A stretch of 15,963 nucleotides of DNA from Planctomycetales bacterium (GCA_030592655.1 JAUVIQ010000041.1:1-15963); one strand, 5' to 3'. Counted from the first letter of the stretch, positions 1-7,907 are shown. Made by a program: numbers and translations. Notes: generated by a model not told the origin, from the letters alone.

Positions 1-6
1 GGTGCC

Positions 7-29
7 GTGGTCGCGGTGTTTGCGACCAC
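7..29. repeat. 8-bp perfect inverted repeat (hairpin)
   Basis: GTGGTCGC (7-14) and GCGACCAC (22-29) are perfect reverse complements around a 7-nt loop. No T-run follows on either side, so it is not a clear terminator. It lies about 100 nt before the first gene and could be an operator or the end of a structure that begins outside the window. The rest of 30-132 shows nothing I can name. Confidence 0.4.
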
Positions 30-132
30 GTTAACGCCTGCACGTCCTCAAGACGATATTGCCGACAGCGGCTCACGCGAGTATAGTCTGCGCCGACGTC
101 TCGGACGCAGGCTGAACACTGAAAGGAAAGCC

Positions 133-2001
133 GTGAATAATTCAAGGGTAAAAGAGTCTTTTGTCGTTCTATCCGGAGAAAATGATTATTGTCCGATTAT
201 TGTCGAGCAAAGCGCGAGCCGGCTCGAACTGGCGGGGGCGGAACGTCTTGCCGACGTGATAACAGGCCTCGGCGGCAGGACGGACCTCAAGCCAGTGAAC
301 CACCCCGATCAGTTCTCGTCCGCCGGTAAGAAGGCAATAGTGCTCTGCCAACGAGGCAGAACACTGGAAAAAATCCTGATGTCGCCGCAGATTGAATCTC
401 TCGGCAGTAACGGCTGCGACAATCGGAACGGGGAAGGCTTCTTAATCCATACTATATCCCATGACGGCGGACGATACCTGGTGATATACGGGGACAGTGC
501 GGGTCTCTTCTACGGAGCACTGGCCGTCGCCGACAGACTCCATTTCGACGGGCAGGGAAATGTCATAACAGAAGAAACGGACAAGACGTACTCGCCCGCC
601 CTGGACGACAGGATGGTCTCAACCTTTGTCGTTCAAAGCCCCAATGAAGATTACGATTCCACGCAATGGAAAGAAGGCGAGGATTACAACTGGAAAGGAT
701 TCATAGACTGGTTGGCGGGCCACAGGATTAATCACCTGATGATTCAGAATACATACGAGGCGGCAGGGTTGGCCTATCCTTCCAAAAGGTTTCCCCGGAT
801 AGTAAGCCAGGACGCTGCCAATGTTAAAAGTGAATTCTACGGCGACCTGATCGACTATGCCCACAGCAGAAATATGAAGGTGTACTTCTTTAGTTTTCAC
901 TTCCCGGTGAACGCGCTTCCGCTAATCGCCTACCCGGAAACCATAGCCCCGAATTGCGATCCGGAAAATGTGCCCGACTCCATTTCCCGTTACGGCGATA
1001 GAAAAACAGAGTTCGAGACTCAGTATCTTTTAGGAAACTATTTCTCCTGCCTGTCTCATCCAAAGACGCGGGAATACTGGGAGAGCATCACCGACGAGAT
1101 GCTTTCAATGTATCCGGAAGTTGACGGACTGGTTATCGGCGGCGCCGAAGGTATAGGCCGGCGGACCGGCGGCGCGGGCAGGAAGGCTGGGGAAACGTCA
1201 GAGCGGGTATGCGAGTGCCCGAAGTGCCGGGGCATGAAAAATATCGAGAAACGGATAACTGAAGTATTCGACGTTATTTACAAGACAGCCATGGCGCATA
1301 AACCGGAATTGGACATAATCGTCGTGGACAGGCCGCAATACAGCCACCTGTGGAAGCACGTAGAACGCCAGGGGTATGACAATGTCTCAATCTACTGGTG
1401 GTGCTGCCAGTATCCCCGCTATCCCAGCGGGTTCTCCGGCAAGCGGAAAAAGCATTGGGACTTCATGGACGATTCCTGGATCCTGGGCAAGTTCGGCGGG
1501 GTGGGACACCTGCCCAAGATAATCAATGCCGCCGCCAGACACAGCGCCGGCCTGGTGAATATGAATTACTGGAATCAGGAGGTCGATATCGCCTATGCGG
1601 CAATGTCGGAATTTTCGTGGAATCCCGATCTTACTTTCGATCAGTTCGGCGAACTGTACACGATAAAGACTCTGCGAAGAAAGCACAGGGAGACTTCCCG
1701 CGCGATAGCGCTGTTCGCCGGGATTATGGACAAAGTGGTGGCCCCGACCCTGCTGTTTTCCTTCAGGGATGACGACTTCCCATCAGTCATGGAGAACTTC
1801 AAGGAACTTGAAAGTCTGATCCCAAACATACCCGATACTCCGGGCGTCTTTGATTTGAGAGGATACCTGGAGGCGTTTGCCGATGAATTTAAGAAAGGAA
1901 TTGAATGTGAGAACCTTGTCGGCAGTCCTGACCTCTCCGCTCTGTCGTCAAAGGAAGGCATCGAAAAGGAATTCAAGTCCGAATCGGAGTTCTTTTCATG
2001 A
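133..2001 (+). CDS. glycoside hydrolase-like protein (GH20/GH67-type N-terminal domain plus TIM barrel)
   Basis: A 622-aa protein. The frame is open upstream to position 7, but I choose GTG 133: a purine-rich ribosome binding site (GAAAGGAAAG, 121-130) precedes it, and recognisable protein begins just after it. Residues about 20-140 resemble the alpha/beta domain that precedes the catalytic barrel in hexosaminidase and alpha-glucuronidase families: 'CPIIVEQSAS...ERLADVI', a strand 'AIVLCQRG', and 'GDSAGLFYGALAVADRL' at its end. From about 155 the barrel-like part begins, with 'FIDWLAGHRINHLMIQ', 'DYAHSRNMKVYFFSF' and 'YPEVDGLVIGGAEG' (E339 is an acidic residue at a strand end). A cysteine cluster CECPKC at 360-365 may bind metal. 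No signal peptide is visible from this start, so a cytoplasmic role on imported oligosaccharides is likely. The stop overlaps the next start (ATGA). Family and substrate are not resolved; the hydrolase call is inference from fold-level resemblance. Confidence 0.7.
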   Translation: MNNSRVKESFVVLSGENDYCPIIVEQSASRLELAGAERLADVITGLGGRTDLKPVNHPDQFSSAGKKAIVLCQRGRTLEKILMSPQIESLGSNGCDNRNGEGFLIHTISHDGGRYLVIYGDSAGLFYGALAVADRLHFDGQGNVITEETDKTYSPALDDRMVSTFVVQSPNEDYDSTQWKEGEDYNWKGFIDWLAGHRINHLMIQNTYEAAGLAYPSKRFPRIVSQDAANVKSEFYGDLIDYAHSRNMKVYFFSFHFPVNALPLIAYPETIAPNCDPENVPDSISRYGDRKTEFETQYLLGNYFSCLSHPKTREYWESITDEMLSMYPEVDGLVIGGAEGIGRRTGGAGRKAGETSERVCECPKCRGMKNIEKRITEVFDVIYKTAMAHKPELDIIVVDRPQYSHLWKHVERQGYDNVSIYWWCCQYPRYPSGFSGKRKKHWDFMDDSWILGKFGGVGHLPKIINAAARHSAGLVNMNYWNQEVDIAYAAMSEFSWNPDLTFDQFGELYTIKTLRRKHRETSRAIALFAGIMDKVVAPTLLFSFRDDDFPSVMENFKELESLIPNIPDTPGVFDLRGYLEAFADEFKKGIECENLVGSPDLSALSSKEGIEKEFKSESEFFS

Positions 2002-3044
2002 ACAATGAAATCCATCAAAAACGAACTGGCGCGCTCGCTAAAACGATGCGGAAGAAAGGCCTCCGGTGCGTGCTTCTTGAGGATATCAAGTGCGTCTATT
2101 ATTTCAGCGGCTTCTCGATGCTGTTTCCCGGCGTCAAGGAGCGGGGCGGTCTGCTTGTGGACGCGAAGGGGAAATCCACGCTGGTTGTCAGCGCGCCGTT
2201 GGCGGCCGGTTGCGGCTCCTGTGCCGACGAGGTCGTGCCGGTGGAACACTCGGTGGTGGAAGGCCAGGCGAAGCGCGACGCGCTGTTCGCCCGCGCGTTG
2301 AAGGGCCTTACAGGACGGTCGGAGACCGCGCTGAACAAGGCCGGCAGGGCCGTCGGGCCGGACATCGCCCTGATGCGGCAGTGCAAAGACGCCGAGGACA
2401 AGAGGCAACTGCGGCGTCTGGCCCGGCTGGCGCGCATCGGGTACAAAGCCGCCCAGCGACAGTGCGTCTCCGGCAGGAGCGAACTGGACCTGCTCCTGGC
2501 CGCCAGGGCAGCGTGCGTCAGCGCAAACAAGGACGACATTTTCGTCTCCGGCGGCTTCATGAGCGGCAGACGGACATTGCTGATAGGTGGAATGGCGACC
2601 GCCAAAAAACTCAACACCGGCGAGAACGTCGTCATCGACCTGTGGGTGATCGGAAACCACTACTGGTCCGACACCTGCCGGACCTTCTTCGTGGACGGGC
2701 GCTCCACGCAAAAGCAGCGGGAGATACTGGAGATGCTCGAGGACGTCAAACGCAGGGCTGAACGAGCAATACGCCCCGGCGTCAAGGCCGCCGACATCTA
2801 TTGGCAGGCGCAAGGCGACCTCAAAAAATACGGATACACCTGCCCACACCATATTGGTCACGGAATCGGGCTGGACTTCTGGGAACTGCCGTTCATCACG
2901 TCCGACAGCACCGACGTGTTCAAGAAAGACATGGCATTCGCCATAGAGGTCGGTGTCTATATCGAGAAAGACCTCGGCTTCCGGGTCGAGGACAATTACT
3001 TTGTTACCGAGACCGGAGTCAGGCGGTTCACGAACCTGACGTAA
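1998..3044 (+). CDS. M24 family metallopeptidase (Xaa-Pro aminopeptidase/creatinase-like)
   Basis: A 348-aa protein with the two-part layout of creatinase/aminopeptidase P proteins: an N-terminal domain (about 1-125, 'CVYYFSGFSMLFPG') and a C-terminal pita-bread domain (about 135-345). All five metal ligands of the M24 family are in place: D214 in 'VVIDLW', D225 in 'WSDTCRTF', H288 in 'HHIGHGIGLD', E317 in 'AFAIEVGVY' and E331 in 'FRVEDNYFV'. An active dinuclear-metal hydrolase is therefore expected. Creatinases keep the fold but lack the metal centre, so a peptidase or related amide hydrolase is more likely. The start overlaps the previous stop by 4 nt (ATGA), implying translational coupling with the hydrolase-like gene. 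Exact substrate (Xaa-Pro dipeptide, modified amino acid) cannot be read from the sequence. Confidence 0.88.
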   Translation: MNNEIHQKRTGALAKTMRKKGLRCVLLEDIKCVYYFSGFSMLFPGVKERGGLLVDAKGKSTLVVSAPLAAGCGSCADEVVPVEHSVVEGQAKRDALFARALKGLTGRSETALNKAGRAVGPDIALMRQCKDAEDKRQLRRLARLARIGYKAAQRQCVSGRSELDLLLAARAACVSANKDDIFVSGGFMSGRRTLLIGGMATAKKLNTGENVVIDLWVIGNHYWSDTCRTFFVDGRSTQKQREILEMLEDVKRRAERAIRPGVKAADIYWQAQGDLKKYGYTCPHHIGHGIGLDFWELPFITSDSTDVFKKDMAFAIEVGVYIEKDLGFRVEDNYFVTETGVRRFTNLT

Positions 3045-3053
3045 CAGGACCGC

Positions 3054-3102
3054 TTCGGACGCCGGTACCCCGCCGGCTACGGTAAAATCGATGAGCGTCC
3101 GA
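3054..3102 (+). other. imperfect inverted repeat after the M24 gene
   Basis: TTCGGACG (3054-3061) pairs with CGTCCGAA (3095-3102). Between them, GCCGG (3061-3065) and CCGGC can form a small inner stem. It begins 10 nt after the M24 stop. There is no T-run, so it may be a processing or pausing structure rather than an intrinsic terminator. Confidence 0.3.
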
Positions 3103-3136
3103 AACTTTCAGCCGGAAATGCGGGTTAAATACGTAA

Positions 3137-3170
3137 CACGGGCGTCCCCTGCGGACAGGTCTCGCCCGTG
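3137..3170 (+). promoter_or_regulatory. strong leader hairpin before the beta-helix gene
   Basis: CACGGGCG (3137-3144) and CGCCCGTG (3163-3170) form an 8-bp GC-rich stem. After a 3/3 internal loop, CCTG (3148-3151) pairs with CAGG (3156-3159) around a CGGA tetraloop. The hairpin ends 10 nt before the ribosome binding site of the gene starting at 3198. No U-tract follows. It could be an mRNA stabiliser, an attenuator element or a protein-binding site; which one is not known. Confidence 0.45.
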
Positions 3171-3197
3171 CGGAAAAACCGGAAAGGAAAATGCAAA

Positions 3198-5063
3198 ATG
3201 CGCGGAAAACCGATTTCGATCTGCCTGGCAACACTATTTCTCCTGTCGGTCAATTCATTGGCCGAAGGAGCAAAAGCATCTAAAATCATCTCCCGCTCCA
3301 ACACAAAAACCGGAAACGACAAAACGGTCTTCAAGGTCAAACCCGGAGAGCAAATCACGTTCAGCGTCAAAGCCGACGGCGCAGAGCAGTACCAGTGGCG
3401 AGTGAACGGACAATTGCAGGAAGGCGCAGCCTCCGAATCTTTCAAATGGACCGTTCCCGAAAAGAAAGGGATGTGGAAAATACTTATCAGGAGCACCAAC
3501 AATGACCGCCGGAAATGGGTGGCTCAACGGGCAAAACTCTGGGAGAAGTGGATAACAGTCAGGCAGCGGCATGGGAAAAAGTATCCCAAGGAGAAAGAGA
3601 AGTTCATCCGCGATATGATAGACCTCAATATCTATCCGACAGAGGGACAAACCGAGTGGATCGTTTCGACTTTCCTGACGACGGTTCAACCCGGTGAATC
3701 CATCCAGAAAGCCATAGATTCAGTCCCCACCGAAGGCGGAATAGTGAAACTGGCTGACGGTACGCACGAAATAACCAACACGCTCTACCCCCCGCAGGCC
3801 TTCCCGTGGTACATCAAAGGACGCCGTCCCACTTCATATACGGGACATATGAGGAAGTATTCCATTATTATCAAGAAGAGCAACGTTACCATTTACGGCA
3901 GCAGAAAGGCGATAGTCAGGCATCACGACAAAGACGTGAACTGCTTCCTCCTGCCCGACCTGGAAGGACTCGATCCGGCCCGTTATACCAACGTCTATGT
4001 TGAAAACACGACCTTCAGGGGTTTTACGACTGCAAGTGCGTATGGAAGGAAGGACAGGCCTAATTCCGTTCTGATCGCGGCCTCCCACGTGAAGAATCTG
4101 ACAGTCGAGGACATTCACGACACTTCTTACGCCATCCGGCTTGTGGCCAACCTGGCCATTCAATCCCGCAGGCGTTTCAGCAGCGGCTTGACATACAGGA
4201 ACAACGTTATCGACCACGGCGGACTTATGGTAATGGCTGCGAGGGACGTTCACATCTTCAATAACAGGATAATCGGCTGGCGGGGGACGCCGTTGTACAC
4301 CGACCAGGCCGAGACGCACGTGCACGTAATAGGCAACTACGTCAGGGGCGGCTCGAATAAATGCTTCACCCCCGACGGCGGGATATATTGGGAGGTCCGC
4401 AACAATAACTTTACGGGCAGCCAATGTACGATGTGGATCCAGCAAGGCGCCAGCCGAGTGATCGTCGCGAACAACACACTGACCGGCACGTCGAGATACG
4501 CCATTCTGCTGTATCCTCAGGGGGCGCTCGACAACGTAATCATCGTCAACAATCGCATATTCAACAACAAAGGGCATGGCATATATTCGCAGGAATATCA
4601 AAGCGCAAAAGGCCTCGGCACAGTGAGGATAATAAACAACATTATCTACAACAACGGCAAGGACGGTATCAGGACGAACACCCAACGGCAGACGCTGATT
4701 GTCTCCAACAACATAATAGCGAACAACAAAGGCTGCGGGCTGAACCCAGCCAACGGTAAAATTGTCAACACATACAATAATCTCTGGAACAATGCCTCCG
4801 GCGATTACTCCGGCACATCCGCCGGGACGGGCGATTTTTCCAAAGACCCCCTCTTTGCCGATGCTGCGAAGGGCGATTTCCATCTCAAAAGCAAAACAGG
4901 ACGGTGGGACCCGAAGACGCGGAAATGGCTAAAGGACAAGGTGCAAAGCCCCTGTATAGACACCGGCGACCCGAAGACGGACTGTTCACAGGAGCCGGAC
5001 CCGAACGGCGGTCGCGTGAACATGGGCGCGTATGGAAATACCATCGAGGCCTCGAAGTCATAG
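3198..5063 (+). CDS. secreted right-handed parallel beta-helix protein
   Basis: A 621-aa protein. ATG 3198 is chosen over GTG 3168 because GGAAAGGA (3181-3188) sits at good spacing and a signal peptide starts there directly (basic 'MRGK', hydrophobic 'ISICLATLFLLSV', then small residues near 'EGAKA'). Residues about 45-98 look like an Ig/PKD-type beta domain ('KPGEQITFSV...YQWRVNGQL'). A linker rich in charged residues follows. From about 162 the pectate-lyase-type helix starts with 'VQPGESIQKAIDSVP', then many coils with Asn ladders such as 'VIIVNNRIFNNKGHGIYS' and 'RIINNIIYNNGKDGI'. The C-terminus carries 'DPLFAD', 'SPCIDTGDP' and 'NMGAYGN', common in secreted planctomycete beta-helix proteins. 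It probably binds or cleaves polysaccharide outside the cytoplasm; no catalytic residues can be assigned. It follows the hydrolase/peptidase pair on the same strand. Confidence 0.85.
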   Translation: MRGKPISICLATLFLLSVNSLAEGAKASKIISRSNTKTGNDKTVFKVKPGEQITFSVKADGAEQYQWRVNGQLQEGAASESFKWTVPEKKGMWKILIRSTNNDRRKWVAQRAKLWEKWITVRQRHGKKYPKEKEKFIRDMIDLNIYPTEGQTEWIVSTFLTTVQPGESIQKAIDSVPTEGGIVKLADGTHEITNTLYPPQAFPWYIKGRRPTSYTGHMRKYSIIIKKSNVTIYGSRKAIVRHHDKDVNCFLLPDLEGLDPARYTNVYVENTTFRGFTTASAYGRKDRPNSVLIAASHVKNLTVEDIHDTSYAIRLVANLAIQSRRRFSSGLTYRNNVIDHGGLMVMAARDVHIFNNRIIGWRGTPLYTDQAETHVHVIGNYVRGGSNKCFTPDGGIYWEVRNNNFTGSQCTMWIQQGASRVIVANNTLTGTSRYAILLYPQGALDNVIIVNNRIFNNKGHGIYSQEYQSAKGLGTVRIINNIIYNNGKDGIRTNTQRQTLIVSNNIIANNKGCGLNPANGKIVNTYNNLWNNASGDYSGTSAGTGDFSKDPLFADAAKGDFHLKSKTGRWDPKTRKWLKDKVQSPCIDTGDPKTDCSQEPDPNGGRVNMGAYGNTIEASKS

Positions 5064-5089
5064 AAAAAAGACTCCGTCCCTTTTTTCTA
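5061..5089. terminator. bidirectional terminator-like palindrome between convergent genes
   Basis: TAGAAAAAAG (5061-5070) and CTTTTTTCTA (5080-5089) are perfect 10-bp reverse complements with a 9-nt loop. The left arm contains the stop codon of the beta-helix gene, and the right arm abuts the mnmE stop (5090-5092). The stem is mostly A:T, so it is weaker than a classical terminator, but each strand has a run of six T and the position fits shared termination. Confidence 0.55.
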
Positions 5090-6547
5090 CTATTTCCCCA
5101 CGCAGAAGCGGGAGAAAATGGCCGACAGGACGTCTTCGTCGGCGACTTGTCCGGTGAGTTCGGCTAGGCCGGCCAAGGCCGAGCGCAGTTCGACTGCGGC
5201 GAGTTCGGCTATGTCCGTTATCTCGTCGGCGGTTTGGAACATCCCGGCTGTCCGGCGAGCAGCCTCGGCGGCGGCGGCGATGCCGCGACGCTGACGGTCG
5301 TGCAGCAGAAGCGTCCCCGGCTTCGGGGCTGCGGAAGAATCAAGCCGCTCGGCGAGAACCCGCCGGAGATTATCCAACCCCGCACCCGTCAAGGCGCTGA
5401 CGGGGAAAACGTCCTTACTAAAGCGACGGCATAGAGTGGTAAGGATATTCTTTTCGTCGCCGTACCGGCGACGGCTAAACGACTCGTCCGCAATTTGTCG
5501 ATTGTGGTCGAGCAGATCGATTTTATTTGCGAGTATCATTAGCGGCGCGCGCGGGTTGAGTTCGACCACCTCATCCAGCAGGCGTTCATCTGCATTGTGG
5601 TCGCCTGATGTGGCGTCGATAAGGAACATGACGGCATCGGCGGAAGCGACTGCCTGGCGGGCGGCTGAATGTGCCGCAATGGTCAACGGGTCGGGATTTT
5701 CAGCGAATGCCTCCAGCCCCGCCGCGTCCAGGAGCATCACTTCGAGGTTTTCCGTCAGCATCGCCGGCGTAGTCAGCACGTCGCGTGTCGTTCCCGACAG
5801 GGCCGATATTATCGCCCGATCCACCCCGCCCAGTGCGTTCAGGAGTGAACTTTTTCCGGCATTGGGTCTGCCTGCGATGGCTACGCGGATTTCGCTTTCG
5901 GAGGCTGACCATCGTCCCGATGCCGCCAGGGCAGCGTCAAGATCGTCGGCGACTTTGCGTACCGTCGAGGCCAATTCGCCCGGGCTGGCAAGGGCGAGGT
6001 CTTCGTCGGCGAAGTCGATGGACGCTTCGGTAACTGCCAATGTTTCGGTGAGCGTTTCTGCAGCCGGTCGGCATAAGCGCGCCAATGCTCCGTCGAGCAC
6101 GCCGAGGGCCGATCGCAGCTGGGCGTCTGCCTGGGCGTCGATTACGTCGGCAACGGCTTCGGCTGATGCAAGGTCAAGTCTGCCGCTCAAAAACGCCCTT
6201 GCGGTGAACTCCCCGGCATCGGCTTGGCGTGCGCCGGCGTCAATCAGGGCGGAGCAGACAACCGATGCGACGACTTCGCCCGGAAGGTGCAATTCAACGA
6301 TGTCCTGTCGGGTGTAACTCCTTGGCCCGCGAAAAAGATACGCTCTGGCCGGTACGGTAATGGGCCAGGGCGCTTGGACCGCGACGGTTCCGTCGAGGCT
6401 GATGAATCCGTCCAATTCGTCCATCGTTTCGGAAAAGACGCCCTCTGCCAGACCTATCGCGTCAGGCCCGGACATCCGAACGATTGACCGTCCCGCAGGC
6501 CCGGCGGCGCTACTGACGGATACGATTGTGTCGTCTGTGGAGAACAT
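5090..6547 (-). CDS. mnmE: tRNA uridine-5-carboxymethylaminomethyl modification GTPase MnmE
   Basis: A 485-aa protein. MnmE works with MnmG to modify the wobble U34 of certain tRNAs. The N-terminal folate-binding domain begins 'DDTIVSVSSAAGPAGRSIVR' and contains 'GEFTARAFLSGRLDLASAEA' (112-131). The G domain has P-loop GRPNAGKS (226-233), SGTTRD (251-256), G3 as DAAG (274-277, where DTAG is usual), NKID (341-344) and SAL (384-386). The C-terminus is FCVGK, the family's C-x-G-K end, with C482. The frame is open upstream to 6610, but that part translates an intergenic repeat ('CIPCIPAI'), so ATG 6547 is preferred although no clear Shine-Dalgarno is seen. It lies downstream of the S1-domain gene on the same strand, separated by an inverted repeat. 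Confidence 0.96.
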   Translation of the reverse strand: MFSTDDTIVSVSSAAGPAGRSIVRMSGPDAIGLAEGVFSETMDELDGFISLDGTVAVQAPWPITVPARAYLFRGPRSYTRQDIVELHLPGEVVASVVCSALIDAGARQADAGEFTARAFLSGRLDLASAEAVADVIDAQADAQLRSALGVLDGALARLCRPAAETLTETLAVTEASIDFADEDLALASPGELASTVRKVADDLDAALAASGRWSASESEIRVAIAGRPNAGKSSLLNALGGVDRAIISALSGTTRDVLTTPAMLTENLEVMLLDAAGLEAFAENPDPLTIAAHSAARQAVASADAVMFLIDATSGDHNADERLLDEVVELNPRAPLMILANKIDLLDHNRQIADESFSRRRYGDEKNILTTLCRRFSKDVFPVSALTGAGLDNLRRVLAERLDSSAAPKPGTLLLHDRQRRGIAAAAEAARRTAGMFQTADEITDIAELAAVELRSALAGLAELTGQVADEDVLSAIFSRFCVGK

Positions 6548-6560
6548 CGGAAAGACAATA

Positions 6561-6662
6561 GCAGGGATGCAGGGGATACAGGGGATAACAACAAATATTT
6601 TTATCGACAATGTTTTTTGCTTTTAGTTAATCTTTTATCCCGTGCATCCCCTGTATCCCTGC
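6561..6662. repeat. 28-bp imperfect inverted repeat built of tandem 8-9-nt units
   Basis: The left arm (6561-6588) and the reverse complement of the right arm (6635-6662) match at about 25 of 28 positions, with a 46-nt AT-rich spacer. Each arm is three near-identical units (GCAGGGAT, GCAGGGGAT, ACAGGGGAT). It lies between the S1-domain gene and mnmE, in the promoter/leader space of mnmE. It may fold into a large hairpin in RNA. Such 'CAGGGGATA' units look like a dispersed intergenic repeat. Confidence 0.7.
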
Positions 6663-6668
6663 GAAAAT

Positions 6669-6986
6669 TTAATCCAATCCTCCCCGGCGGGGTTTTTTGC
6701 GTTTTTTGCCTGTCGTCGGCGGGGCCTGTTCGTCATCGTCGGGCAATTCTTCTTCCTGGGCAAAGCCCTTCATTGACAGTGAGATTCGGCGCGTCTGTTC
6801 GTCGGCCTCCAGCACGCGGACGCGGACGATTTGCCCGACCTCGACAACGTCGCCGACCGCTCTGACGTGCCGGTCGGACAGTTCCGAGACATGCACCAAG
6901 CCATCGACGCCCGGCGAAAGTTCGACGAACGCGCCGAAATCGGCGATCTGTGTAACACGCCCGGTGTGTTCGCTTTTCGGCTCGAA
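6669..6986 (-). pseudogene. detached C-terminal S1 domain, in frame after the TGA
   Basis: 105 sense codons continue in the same frame after the in-frame TGA of the S1-domain gene. They encode a complete fourth S1 repeat: 'HTGRVTQIADFGAFVELS', 'GVDGLVHVSELSDRHV', 'VRVRVLEADEQTRRISLSM', then an acidic-to-basic tail ('EEELPDDDE...GKKRKKPRRGG'). There is no ribosome binding site or start before the domain; the first in-frame TTG (6897-6899) falls in the middle of it. Independent translation is therefore unlikely. It is either a relic of a recent nonsense mutation, the readthrough part of the gene, or a sequencing error. Confidence 0.75.
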
Positions 6987-7907
6987 TCACAGAGACGCTC
7001 CCGTCCACGGGTCAGGCTGGACCTGTTTCATACCGAGCGAGATTTTGTTGGTTTCGCGGTCGATTTTCAGGACCTGGACTTTGACTTTCTGCCCCGGCTT
7101 GACGACTTCTGCGGGGTCTTTGACGCGGACGTAGCTCATCTGCGAGACATGCACCAGTCCATCGACGCCGCCGAGATCGACGAACGCACCGAACGGCATC
7201 ACCTGTCGGACCACGCCTTCGCGGACGTCGCCTTCGGTCAATTCGGCAAGGAGTTCTTCGCGTTTCCGTTCGGCTTCGATCTCCAGCACCGCGCGGGCTG
7301 AAACGATTACCCGCTTATCGCGCCGGTCGAATTCGACGACCTGGCATCGGAGTTTTTGTCCGACGAATTCGGATGCGTCTTCGACGCGATAGAGGCTTAT
7401 CTGGCTGATCGGCATAAACGCATCGACGCCGCCGAATTTGACTTCAAGCCCGCCCTTGTTGGTCTTTTCGACGAATGCTTCGACGATTTGTCCTTCCTGG
7501 AGGGTGTCCCAACTCGACTTTTCGACAGCCCCCTGTCGCGACAGCACCCACAGGTCGTCGTTTCGGTTGTAGCGGACGACTTCCAGTTCGATCTTCTCGC
7601 CGACGACGGGTTCTTCTTCGAACTGTTCGAGGGCGACTACGCCCTGGTCCTTTCCGCCGAGTTCCACAAGAACGCCCTGCGGATCGACGTCGATTACCAG
7701 CCCGCGACGGACCTGTCCGGGCGCGACTTCGCCCTTACCGTCCATCGCCCCTGCCGACAGGGACGGTAAAGTCGATTCGTCGAATATCTCCTCGACGCTC
7801 TTGGCGCCGAGGGCCTCGTCTATCTCGCGCTGAAGGGCGTCGTTAATCCCGCGGCTCGACTGAGCTCGCCGAAGTCCGGCGCTATTTTCGTTTGTGTTGT
7901 CGTTCAT
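6987..7907 (-). CDS. 30S ribosomal protein S1-like protein, truncated by in-frame TGA
   Basis: A 306-aa product up to the TGA at 6987-6989; 412 codons if read through to 6669. ATG 7907 is chosen over the upstream in-frame ATG at 7970 because GAGG lies about 8 nt before it and the upstream part has no protein character. After a polar N-terminus come S1 RNA-binding repeats at about 60-125 (degenerate), 138-205 and 225-294. The third is the most typical ('GVVRQVMPFGAFVDLGGVDGL', 'KVKVQVLKIDRETNKISLGM'). The fourth repeat is cut off after 'QPDPWTGASL'. In other bacteria S1 binds mRNA at the 30S subunit and aids initiation. A CGA (Arg) to TGA transition would explain the stop. Neighbouring genes use TGA as a normal stop, so a changed genetic code is not supported. 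Confidence 0.85.
   Translation of the reverse strand: MNDNTNENSAGLRRAQSSRGINDALQREIDEALGAKSVEEIFDESTLPSLSAGAMDGKGEVAPGQVRRGLVIDVDPQGVLVELGGKDQGVVALEQFEEEPVVGEKIELEVVRYNRNDDLWVLSRQGAVEKSSWDTLQEGQIVEAFVEKTNKGGLEVKFGGVDAFMPISQISLYRVEDASEFVGQKLRCQVVEFDRRDKRVIVSARAVLEIEAERKREELLAELTEGDVREGVVRQVMPFGAFVDLGGVDGLVHVSQMSYVRVKDPAEVVKPGQKVKVQVLKIDRETNKISLGMKQVQPDPWTGASL

Noticed and set aside
7..132. N-terminal extension of the first gene to GTG 7
   Set aside because: No ribosome binding site can be judged at the window edge and the 42 residues have no domain or signal-peptide character; a good site precedes GTG 133.
1641..2861. 406-aa minus-strand open frame
   Set aside because: Antisense to the hydrolase-like and M24 genes, both of which have clear family motifs.
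3091..3405. 104-aa plus-strand open frame before and over the beta-helix start
   Set aside because: It overlaps the signal-peptide region of a better-supported gene in another frame and has no ribosome binding site or domain.
5436..6317. 293-aa plus-strand open frame
   Set aside because: It is antisense to mnmE, Ser/Arg/Ala-rich in the way of high-GC shadow frames, and has no recognisable domain.
6561..6662. CRISPR-like short repeats
   Set aside because: Units are 8-9 nt, directly adjacent and inverted between arms; there are no unique spacers of constant size.
6669..6899. Separate small gene starting at TTG 6899
   Set aside because: The start falls inside an S1 domain and the frame is continuous with the upstream S1 gene.
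6987..6989. TGA in the S1 gene as selenocysteine or as a reassigned codon
   Set aside because: S1 domains have no redox Cys/Sec at this linker position, no convincing SECIS stem follows directly, and other genes here end with TGA.
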